From: an uncultured Acidobacteriota bacterium | Lineage (GTDB): Bacteria; Acidobacteriota; Terriglobia; Terriglobales; Acidobacteriaceae | Assembly (NCBI GenBank): GCA_903832475.1 | Contig: CAILBQ010000047.1 | Location: forward strand, 1 to 5,103 | Length of the DNA: 5,103 bases | Direction: 5' to 3' | Shown: positions 1-4,705 of the stretch, piece after piece | Layout: every line of letters starts with the position of its first letter | Numbering within the stretch: position 1 is the stretch's first letter | Translations under genes and position numbers: made by a program | Notes under the pieces: generated by a model | Seen by the model: the letters and a program-made list of their open reading frames with translations, nothing else | Database searches by the model: none | Told to the model about the DNA's origin: nothing

Positions 1-32
1 GACTGGAGTTCAGACGTGTGCTCTTCCGATCT
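1..32 (+). other. Illumina TruSeq read-2 adapter remnant (assembly artefact)
   Basis: The first 32 bases match the well-known TruSeq read-2 adapter from its third base to its last, ending in CTCTTCCGATCT at 21-32. This is library-construction sequence, not genome. It marks the true contig end, and genomic DNA begins at about base 33. Its minus-strand translation in the left gene's frame is the tail IGRAHV followed by a stop. In the plus direction it can seed false ORFs starting MCSSDL or MLFRS. All of these are familiar adapter signatures in public protein sets. Nothing in 1-32 should be annotated as biology. Confidence 0.98.
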
Positions 33-1284
33 TCTCGGAGCGTATCTTCAGCCCCGCGCGCTGAGGATTCACCACGACCGGCCGAAACGTCCCATCGTAT
101 TCCTTACCCGGCCGGGGGTAGGAGGCCTCGTAATAGGTGGTCAAGTCGGCGACCATCTGTTCCATCGACTTGCTCATGCGATCACCGAAGATGTAGCTGC
201 CGCCGGTTTGCTCGGCCATGCGCTGCATGTCGGGATTTTCGTTCTTCTCCTGCGAAGGATCGACCCCGGCATGCGACAGATCGAAGCTCCGCCCACCGCC
301 CCCGGCACCCGCCGGCGCGGCAGAACCCAGGCCGCCTGGACCCGCGTCCACCGACCCCATTAGAACCGGATGGCTGGCGTCGCCGACAGGCGAGTTGGTG
401 TCGACCACGTAGATGCTGACGCCGGCCCGCGCCGCCGACCCCGTGATGGACTCAATCGCCGCCTTGGCATGCGAGTCTGCCTGCTTGTCCTGGTTGGACG
501 CAAAGTAGAGGATGGCTTTTCTTTGCGAGAGATCCTGCTCGGCCTCGGTGAGGGCCTGCAAACCCGCCAGAGTCGGCCGGATGTGCTGATTCTGAGCAAT
601 GGTGTTCGCACTCTTCAGCGCCGCGTAGAGCGCCTGCGCCAGAACGCGCTCGTGCGCCGTGGCTTTCTTGCCCGCTTTGTCCGCACCGCTCATGGCGATC
701 GAAATCTGATCCGCCTCGATGGCGTTGGCCGTCCCTTCATCGATGCCCGGCTTGCCCGGCGAGGTGGCAGCGTAAACGGCCTCGGCGAGCAGCTTGCGGT
801 CGGAGGTGAAACCCTGCTGAAGCGTCAGCCTGCGCTCAATGCTGAAGACGGCAAATGCGAAGCTGCCGGGGAACGCCGACTTGAGAATCTTCTCCGCGAC
901 CGCGCGCTCGTCCTTCATCAGCGTCACGCTCGATTGCGGAGTCAGTCCACGCTCCGCACTGGGACGATCGAAAACCAGCGTGATCAGGTGTTCAGACGGC
1001 TGAGAACGGTCGACCAGGCGAAGGCTTGTGAGTTTGACCGGAGCGCCCGCGTCGGTGACGACGAGGTCTTCGGGTTTGAGGTCGAGGACCTCTTTGCCTT
1101 TTTTGTCATGCACCACGAGATCGAGCACGACGGCATCGTCCGCAGGCGACGTGCGCGCGTCGGATGGGCGAGTGTCGGGCGCGTGAGTCTCGGCTACGTT
1201 TGCGGTCTGTGGCGACTGCCCGGCGGATTGGAAAGCCGCCGACAGAACGGCCAGGTAGAGACTCCACGCGATTGCTTGCTTCAT
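33..1284 (-). CDS. Secreted VWFA-related domain protein (acidobacterial type), 3' end missing
   Basis: This is an exported protein of the VWFA-related family expanded in Acidobacteriota (TIGR03436-like). Its role is unknown; VWA domains usually mediate protein binding outside the cytoplasm. From the chosen ATG at 1284 there are 417 genomic codons. Residues 1 to about 22 form a signal peptide (MKQAIAWSLYLAVLSAAFQS), followed by a Pro/Ala/Thr-rich linker to about residue 50. The family's N-terminal strand pair is at 52-78 (VVLDLVVHDKKGKEVLDL then PEDLVVTD). The VWA-like core runs from about 100 to 390, with ITLVFDRPSA (101-110), RKAILYFASN (255-264), SIYVVDTNSP (290-299), MAEQTGGSYI (356-365) and TTYYEASYP (382-390). 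A Gly/Ala-rich insert lies at 310-332. The MIDAS is degenerate: DRPSA replaces DxSxS. The reading frame can be extended back to ATG 1326 or TTG 1347, but ATG 1284 puts the signal peptide at the N-terminus and has GGGAG just upstream, with short spacing. The frame runs into the adapter and stops there artificially, so the natural C-terminus is lost. Confidence 0.88.
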
Positions 1285-1365
1285 TGCTCCCTGCGCTGCC
1301 TGGTAGATCTTCGCCTGTCTCGCCATCGCGTTCAGCAAGCAGGCCAACCAAAGGATTTGAGGCCG

Positions 1366-1374
1366 ATCATACCA
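1366..1374 (-). promoter_or_regulatory. Candidate extended -10 promoter for the VWFA-like gene
   Basis: On the minus strand this reads TGGTATGAT: a TGn extension followed by TATGAT, which matches five of six bases of the sigma-70 -10 consensus. No good -35 lies 16-18 bp upstream, which is tolerated in extended -10 promoters. Transcription would start near 1359, giving a leader of about 75 nt to ATG 1284. This is inferred from consensus matching only. Confidence 0.4.
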
Positions 1375-1402
1375 TCAAGAAGCTACGGCACGCACCTTCC
1401 GA

Positions 1403-1414
1403 TTGTCATGACAA
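1403..1414. promoter_or_regulatory. Perfect 12-bp palindrome, possible operator
   Basis: TTGTCATGACAA is its own reverse complement. It is centred about 50 bp upstream of the transcription start inferred from the minus-strand extended -10 element, a typical place for an activator site. I cannot assign a regulator. Related GTCA...TGAC dyads occur at 1476-1486 and 1755-1765. Confidence 0.35.
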
Positions 1415-1471
1415 GATCGGGGGAAATCGTTTTACTCCAGGGCGAAAGACCAGAGTGCGTCCCGCGAGACG

Positions 1472-1550
1472 GCTGTCATCATGACGCAATGCGGAAGGAG
1501 CTGCGTTGTTCTCCCGTCCAGCGGATCTGTGTTCGATCGGCTACGATCCA
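1472..1550 (+). repeat. Degenerate intergenic direct repeat, copy A
   Basis: This copy shares a collinear series of blocks with 1752-1830: GCTGTCAT, TGACGC, GGAAGG, CTGCG, CTCCC, GTCCA, GGAT, GATC, GCTAC, CCA. Spacing is nearly constant, with a few compensating indels, and about two thirds of the positions match. The similarity may begin further left, since AGACCA occurs 25 bp before copy A and 26 bp before copy B. The start resembles the dispersed GTCAT-CTGAGCG-type intergenic repeats I recall from acidobacterial genomes; that link comes from memory and was not checked. Confidence 0.55.
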
Positions 1551-1751
1551 TCAGACTGGCGACGTGCGTTGGACAGGATGGGCTTTAAATCAAAGGCAGC
1601 CGAAGTTCCTTCACTGTAATCAGGATGACATTTCATTGGAGTAGCGGTCCTTGACTGGACGCTTCAACGTGAGCGAAGAATGTGCCAACAACTCGTAACG
1701 GGTTGGTTCGCACCGTTTGCCGGAGAGACCACCGCCTCGGACTTCTTCACT

Positions 1752-1830
1752 GCTGTCATTCTGACGCGCAGAGGAAGGTTCTGCGGTAACTCCCCCATCA
1801 CGTCCAATGGATTTGGATCAGCTACAGCCA
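1752..1830 (+). repeat. Degenerate intergenic direct repeat, copy B
   Basis: This is the partner of 1472-1550, in the same orientation and exactly 280 bp downstream at both ends. Relative to copy A it has about 8 extra bases between CTCCC and GTCCA, and lacks about 5 bases before GATC. It ends roughly 90 bp upstream of the 271-aa gene, so it could lie in or near that gene's control region. No terminal inverted repeats or target duplications are visible. Confidence 0.55.
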
Positions 1831-1906
1831 ACGATGTCGCCTGAAGGAAGCGACTTCAACTGCGTCATGTCACTCAAAGCAACGTCTTCGGTTCGGTCCC
1901 ATTGGG

Positions 1907-1913
1907 TATAAAT
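1907..1913 (+). promoter_or_regulatory. TATAAAT box immediately upstream of the 271-aa gene
   Basis: TATAAA at 1907-1912 matches five of six bases of the -10 consensus. The expected transcription start, about 7 bases downstream, falls at about 1918-1920, next to GTG 1919 and ATG 1922. If the box is used, the mRNA would be leaderless or nearly so. No convincing -35 is seen 16-18 bp upstream (nearest sequence TCTTCG or TTCGGT). Upstream of the ATG there is only a weak GGA (1914-1916) as a Shine-Dalgarno. Confidence 0.35.
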
Positions 1914-1921
1914 GGAACGTG

Positions 1922-2737
1922 ATGCGAAAACCGGTAACAACTTTCTTACTGTTTATAGTCACGGTGGCCATCGCGGCCTCTCCTTTCGAAGACTACGCTC
2001 AGGCGCCGACAGGAACGCAGGTCGGATCGACCAAACCTGTGCGAACCACTGCGAAAAAGAATTCGCCAAAGCTAGATCGCCAAAATGTGGTTACGCCGGG
2101 TGCCTGGTCAGCCGCAACAATATCCCTTTTCGGTACCTGGTCGGCTTTCGATGACAACCCGGACCGGCACATATCGTTCCAATCCCCTGACCGATTGAAA
2201 ACCATACAGGTCGATGGCCCCCTAGTCACCCTGGAAATCGGCGGCAGGAGCTTCGAGACCGGCATAAACAGCGAATCGAAGCACGACGCAGAACTCGGCT
2301 GGGCACCGGACTCCACCAAGTTTTTCGTCACCTGGTCCGAGAGCGGAGAGTTGGGTCCCTGGCATATGCAGGTGTATGCAGCCGACGATTCTGGGATTCA
2401 CGAATTTCCCAAAGTCGAGGAGACGGCTCGAAAGGACTATGAGCAACGAGTCCGGAAGTTACCGATCGACCCTGAAGTCAATACTCCAGCATTGAAGCAC
2501 TTTTGGGAGATCGCAGAATATTGCGAACCCTACCACGTGATCGGCGCACGCTGGCTCAATGCCTCCCGGGAGATTTTGCTTTCAGTTCTCATCCGAAACA
2601 CGGGCGATTGCAGGTATTCAAGTCAATTCAATGTGTATCGCGTAAACGCTACGACGGGGGAAATCGTGCAGCGTTTCACCGCTACAGAAGGACACCGGCG
2701 TTTCGGTGACAAGGACCTGCCTCTGATTTCACGCTGA
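1922..2737 (+). CDS. Secreted protein of unknown function with propeller-like segments
   Basis: I do not recognise this 271-residue protein. Residues 1-19 are a clear signal peptide (MRKPVTTFLLFIVTVAIAA); cleavage could also lie near YAQA at 25-28. A Lys/Thr/Pro-rich linker follows to about 58. The rest looks beta-rich, with ISFQSPDRLKTIQV (84-97) and LGWAPDSTKFFVTWSES (125-141) resembling the 'W-PDG-K-' strands of TolB/PD40 propeller repeats, and ARWLNASREILLSVLI (209-224) as a possible third. The protein is too short for a full propeller, so this is only a structural hint. Two cysteines, C201 (EYCEPYH) and C230 (TGDCRY), could form a disulfide. GTG 1919 is an alternative start directly before ATG 1922; the ATG was chosen because it sits at the start of the signal peptide. 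By eye, the third codon positions are less GC-biased than in the NUP gene downstream, suggesting a different history or weak constraint. Confidence 0.72.
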   Translation: MRKPVTTFLLFIVTVAIAASPFEDYAQAPTGTQVGSTKPVRTTAKKNSPKLDRQNVVTPGAWSAATISLFGTWSAFDDNPDRHISFQSPDRLKTIQVDGPLVTLEIGGRSFETGINSESKHDAELGWAPDSTKFFVTWSESGELGPWHMQVYAADDSGIHEFPKVEETARKDYEQRVRKLPIDPEVNTPALKHFWEIAEYCEPYHVIGARWLNASREILLSVLIRNTGDCRYSSQFNVYRVNATTGEIVQRFTATEGHRRFGDKDLPLISR

Positions 2738-2849
2738 ACAGTCAGAGAGCAACGTATGTTGCCACATCGATCGAGTGCCGAAAGGCGAGTCCTCACGGAC
2801 GAAAGTTCTTGGGTCTCGGAGTGCGGTCGCTTAGTATCCGGCTATACCT
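2738..2849 (+). promoter_or_regulatory. Intergenic leader with three small hairpins before the NUP gene
   Basis: There is no gene here. Three short stems follow each other: GCAAC-GTAT-GTTGC (2749-2762), GCC-GAAA-GGC with a GNRA-type loop (2777-2786), and GTCC-TCAC-GGAC (2789-2800), the last followed by GAAAG. A poor sigma-70-like pair, TTGGGT (2809-2814) and TAGTAT (2832-2837) with a 17-bp spacer, could start the NUP transcript near 2844. If so, the hairpins would lie outside the mRNA. None of the stems is followed by a T tract, so no intrinsic terminator for the upstream gene is evident. I could not match the layout to a riboswitch class. Confidence 0.3.
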
Positions 2850-3938
2850 ATGCGACCTTCTTTCCGTCCTTCTTTCTTTTGTGCTGCCCTTTTCTGGGCT
2901 TGCGCGCTGGCGGCCGGCGCCTTGGGCGAGAGTCCAAAGCCCGGCGAAAAAATCGTGGTCAAGGTCGTCGTCGTCACCATGTTTGAAGTGGGCGAGGACA
3001 CCGGCGACCAACCCGGCGAGTTGCAGTACTGGGTGGAGCGCGATCATTTGGACAAGGTCTACCCGCTGCCGGCGGCCTATCACGATGCCCGCATGAACGA
3101 CGATGGCGAGCTGGCCATCGTCACCGGCCAGGGGACGGCGCATGCCGCGGCAACCATCATGGCGCTAGGGCTCGATCCGCGCTTCGATCTGACGCGTGCC
3201 TTCTGGCTGATTGCGGGCATCGCCGGCGGCAGTCCGGACCGGGTTTCGCTGGGGTCGGCGGTGTGGGCCAACTGGGTCGTCGACGGCGACCTGGGGTACG
3301 AGATCGATGCGCGGGAGATGCCGCCCGACCCCGCCGTATGGCCGACCGGCATGATTCCACTGCGGAAGACGAAACCGTATGAGGAGCCGATGGCGGCGCT
3401 GCCGGGGCAGGTCTTCCAGACCAATCGCGGGCTGATGGACTGGGCCTATGGGCTGACGAAAGATGTGCAGCTCAAGGATTCCGATCACCTGAAAGACATT
3501 CGCGGGCATTTCGAGGGAGCGATGGCCGGGAAGCCTCCGCTGGTGCTGCGAGGGGACGAGATTTCCGCCTCGAAGTACTGGCACGGGAAGCTGCTGGACG
3601 CCTGGGCGACGCGCTGGATGAGCTACTTCACCGCCGGCAAAGGCGTCTTCGCGACGTCGGCGATGGAAGACACCGGGACGCTGCGCTCGCTCGAATTCCT
3701 CGCCAAAGCCGGTAAGGTTGACTACCAGCGCGTGCTGGTCCTGCGCACCGTCTCCAACTTCGACCAACAGCCCAAAGGCATGGACGCGGCCACCAGCTTA
3801 TCCAGCCAGCGCATCGGGCAGTACGGTGCGTATCTACCCTCTCTCGAAGCGGCATACTCCGTGGGCCACGTGGTCGTCGGTGACTTGATCAAGAACTGGC
3901 CAAGATACGAGGGAAAAGTGCCGAAAGACAAGGATTGA
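2850..3938 (+). CDS. Purine nucleoside permease (NUP) family protein, exported, phosphorylase-like
   Basis: This 362-residue protein fits the NUP family (PF06516), named after a Candida nucleoside transport protein but related in fold to nucleoside phosphorylases. A signal peptide spans 1 to about 26 (MRPSFRPSFFCAALFWACAL, then AAGALG). No other long hydrophobic segment is visible, so a periplasmic or surface protein is more likely than a channel. Key segments are VVVVTMFEVG (39-48), VTGQGTAHAAATIMALGLDP (91-110), FWLIAGIAGGSPDRVSLGSA (118-137), AVWANWVVDGDLGYEID (137-153), TSAMEDTGTL (269-278) and VLVLRTVSNFD (295-305). By family logic, GIAGG and MED sit where phosphorylases bind phosphate/ribose and the ribose hydroxyls, and SN (302-303) sits where the catalytic Asp of MTAN-type enzymes lies. 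ATG 2850 is the first possible start after an in-frame TAG at 2832 and opens the signal peptide, but it has no Shine-Dalgarno. The gene is followed 10 bp later by a coupled small gene. Substrate and activity are unknown. Confidence 0.88.
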   Translation: MRPSFRPSFFCAALFWACALAAGALGESPKPGEKIVVKVVVVTMFEVGEDTGDQPGELQYWVERDHLDKVYPLPAAYHDARMNDDGELAIVTGQGTAHAAATIMALGLDPRFDLTRAFWLIAGIAGGSPDRVSLGSAVWANWVVDGDLGYEIDAREMPPDPAVWPTGMIPLRKTKPYEEPMAALPGQVFQTNRGLMDWAYGLTKDVQLKDSDHLKDIRGHFEGAMAGKPPLVLRGDEISASKYWHGKLLDAWATRWMSYFTAGKGVFATSAMEDTGTLRSLEFLAKAGKVDYQRVLVLRTVSNFDQQPKGMDAATSLSSQRIGQYGAYLPSLEAAYSVGHVVVGDLIKNWPRYEGKVPKDKD

Positions 3939-3942
3939 GGAA
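3937..3942 (+). promoter_or_regulatory. Shine-Dalgarno GAGGAA overlapping the NUP stop codon
   Basis: GAGGAA lies 6 bases before ATG 3949 and shares two bases with the TGA stop of the NUP gene (3936-3938). This fixes the start of the downstream gene and suggests translational coupling. It is the best ribosome binding site in the window. Confidence 0.75.
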
Positions 3943-3948
3943 CTGGAA

Positions 3949-4359
3949 ATGGTAAGGACGATGGTGAGGCTAGCGGCAATTCTGATCCTTGGAGCGATTC
4001 TCGCTCCCTTATTGATCGGGCAAATCGGGGCGGGAACGATATGCGTCGCACCCCTTCCGAAACAACTGCCGAAGACCGCAGCGACTCCAGAGCTGTTCTG
4101 TCCCTCAGGAAAGCTATCGTTCAAGATCGATGGCGAGAAGGCCGTTCCGTGGTCACGAGAAGAGTCGGCTGAGATCGCGGGCCTGGACCTGAATCAACGT
4201 CACCGGGTTGTCGTCCTGTGCGACGGCAAGGCGCAACAATCGTTCAGCTTTCGCTTTTCAGAATTCAAGGAACAACAGCTTTGCCTGTTTTTGAATGACC
4301 TGTACCAGACGGCGCAGCTCTGGGAGCGAAAGCGCTCTCCATGGTGCAAATGCCGCTGA
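3949..4359 (+). CDS. Small six-cysteine exported or membrane-anchored protein, unknown function
   Basis: This 136-residue protein is of unknown function. Residues 7 to about 29 form a long hydrophobic stretch after two arginines (MVRTMVRLAA, ILILGAILAPLLIGQIGAG), either a signal peptide or an N-terminal anchor. The mature part begins with C32 and has six cysteines in all: 32, 51, 91, 112, 133, 135. The layout is CVAP, FCPSGKLSFKIDG (50-62), PWSREESAEIAGLDLNQRHRVVVLCDGK (67-94), SFRFSEFKEQQLCLFLNDLY (100-119) and WERKRSPWCKCR (125-136). Tryptophans, aromatic strands and an even cysteine count fit a small disulfide-stabilised extracytoplasmic domain; this is an inference. No lipobox is present, since GTIC does not fit. 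The start at ATG 3949 is supported by GAGGAA six bases upstream; ATG 3961 is less likely. It is almost certainly cotranscribed with the NUP gene 10 bp upstream, and may act with it in the envelope. Confidence 0.75.
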   Translation: MVRTMVRLAAILILGAILAPLLIGQIGAGTICVAPLPKQLPKTAATPELFCPSGKLSFKIDGEKAVPWSREESAEIAGLDLNQRHRVVVLCDGKAQQSFSFRFSEFKEQQLCLFLNDLYQTAQLWERKRSPWCKCR

Positions 4360-4363
4360 TCCC

Positions 4364-4379
4364 GCGGGTTTCCCGTTTT
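4364..4379 (+). terminator. Weak candidate terminator after the six-cysteine gene
   Basis: CGGG-TTT-CCCG (4365-4375), with a possible extra G-T pair, is followed by TTTT (4376-4379). The stem is only 4-5 bp and the T run is short. It starts five bases after the stop codon at 4359, so position supports it more than strength does. Confidence 0.35.
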
Positions 4380-4495
4380 GGAACGAGGAGAATGCTGTGT
4401 TGCGCATCCTTACCCCCAAAACGCGCATAATGAAAAAGTTACGCGGAAGTTCTGTCGGCAACGCCCCAGAAGGGAATGAAAGTGTCCACAAACAT

Positions 4496-4514
4496 GTCGC
4501 AAAACGTCGCAAAA
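4496..4514. repeat. Tandem direct repeat of GTCGCAAAA, two copies
   Basis: GTCGCAAAA occurs at 4496-4504 and again at 4506-4514, a period of 10 bp or about one helical turn. A looser third unit, CACTCAAAA, ends at 4526. It could be a protein-binding array or chance; no integrase or other associated gene is present. Confidence 0.3.
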
Positions 4515-4562
4515 GCGCACTCAAAACAAGGATTAACCAGCATGGAATGAGCTGTTTAAGGC

Positions 4563-4597
4563 GAAAACCGGGTACCCCCACCCCCTTCCCCGTTTTC
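4563..4597. other. Inverted repeat with C-rich (minus-strand G-rich) loop
   Basis: GAAAACCGGG (4563-4572) pairs with CCCCGTTTTC (4588-4597) over 10 positions, with one C-C mismatch. The loop contains CCCCC, A, CCCCC, TT. The minus strand therefore carries G4-AA-G5-T-G5 (4575-4591): three long G runs, one short of a canonical four-run quadruplex. A nested palindrome GGGTACCC sits at 4570-4577. There is no T tract after the stem on the plus strand. Confidence 0.4.
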
Positions 4598-4612
4598 AGC
4601 CATCTCAGACGC

Positions 4613-4644
4613 AAAAAAGCCCGGAAATCAATTCGATTCCGGGC
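4613..4644 (-). terminator. Intrinsic terminator of dnaJ
   Basis: On the minus strand, GCCCGGAATC pairs with GATTTCCGGGC around a short AATT-containing loop, with one bulged base. A run of six T (4618 down to 4613) follows directly. The stem is GC-rich and lies 61 bp after the dnaJ stop codon. This is a textbook rho-independent terminator. On the plus strand the downstream side is only mildly T-rich, so bidirectional use is doubtful. Confidence 0.85.
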
Positions 4645-4671
4645 CTTGGTTGTTGCCGGTTGTAAGTTTTT

Positions 4672-4684
4672 GCGGCGAAGCCGC
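4672..4684. other. Short GC hairpin in the dnaJ 3' UTR
   Basis: GCGGC-GAA-GCCGC is a perfect 5-bp stem with a 3-base loop, 22 bp beyond the dnaJ stop on the minus strand. No T run follows it on the minus strand. It may stabilise the 3' end of the mRNA before the real terminator further on; it may also be incidental. Confidence 0.3.
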
Positions 4685-4705
4685 GATCCGCCGTGCGCGC
4701 AGCAC

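Larger units (their letters stand above)
1285..1921. other. Non-coding divergent intergenic region
   Basis: About 640 bases separate the start codons of two divergent genes. No open frame here has a believable start, ribosome binding site or protein-like composition. The stretch holds a candidate promoter for the left gene (1366-1374), a 12-bp palindrome (1403-1414), two degenerate direct repeats (1472-1550 and 1752-1830) and an AT-rich box just before the right gene (1907-1913). I see nothing definable in 1551-1751, apart from a lone TTGACT at 1651-1656 with no matching -10. Confidence 0.7.
4360..4705. other. Convergent intergenic region without genes
   Basis: About 350 bases lie between the stop codons of two convergent genes. 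Frames that are open here lack a credible start, and the minus-strand one overlaps the six-cysteine gene. The region contains a weak plus-strand hairpin (4364-4379), a tandem GTCGCAAAA repeat (4496-4514), a long stem with a C-rich loop (4563-4597), a strong minus-strand terminator (4613-4644) and a short GC hairpin (4672-4684). I see nothing in 4380-4495. Confidence 0.7.

Noticed and set aside
370..1644. Long plus-strand open frame of 424 codons antisense to the VWFA-like gene.
   Set aside because: It is Arg-rich, has no recognisable domain or ribosome binding site, and runs past the opposite gene into non-coding DNA. It is a typical GC-rich shadow frame.
1651..1656. TTGACT, a near-perfect -35 hexamer.
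   Set aside because: No -10-like sequence lies 16-18 bp downstream and no gene starts after it before 1919.
2787..2804. Resemblance to the hammerhead ribozyme core: GA, then GTCC-TCAC-GGAC, then GAAA.
   Set aside because: The 3' half of the core matches, but the essential CUGANGA is absent (AAGGCGA instead) and no partner strand for stem III is found downstream. Treated as chance.
3165..3767. Minus-strand open frame of 200 codons inside the NUP gene.
   Set aside because: It lies fully within a well-supported gene on the other strand and has the low-complexity Arg/Pro/Gly composition of a shadow frame.
4034..4044. Possible lipoprotein cleavage site before Cys32 of the six-cysteine protein.
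   Set aside because: The preceding residues GTI do not fit the lipobox, which needs a small residue at -1.
4482..4490. DnaA-box-like GTGTCCACA.
   Set aside because: A single 7-of-9 match with no cluster, AT-rich unwinding region or origin-linked gene nearby.
4258..4614. Minus-strand open frame of 118 codons across the convergent intergenic region.
   Set aside because: It overlaps the end of the six-cysteine gene, its start lies in the C-rich-loop stem with no ribosome binding site, and the product looks random.
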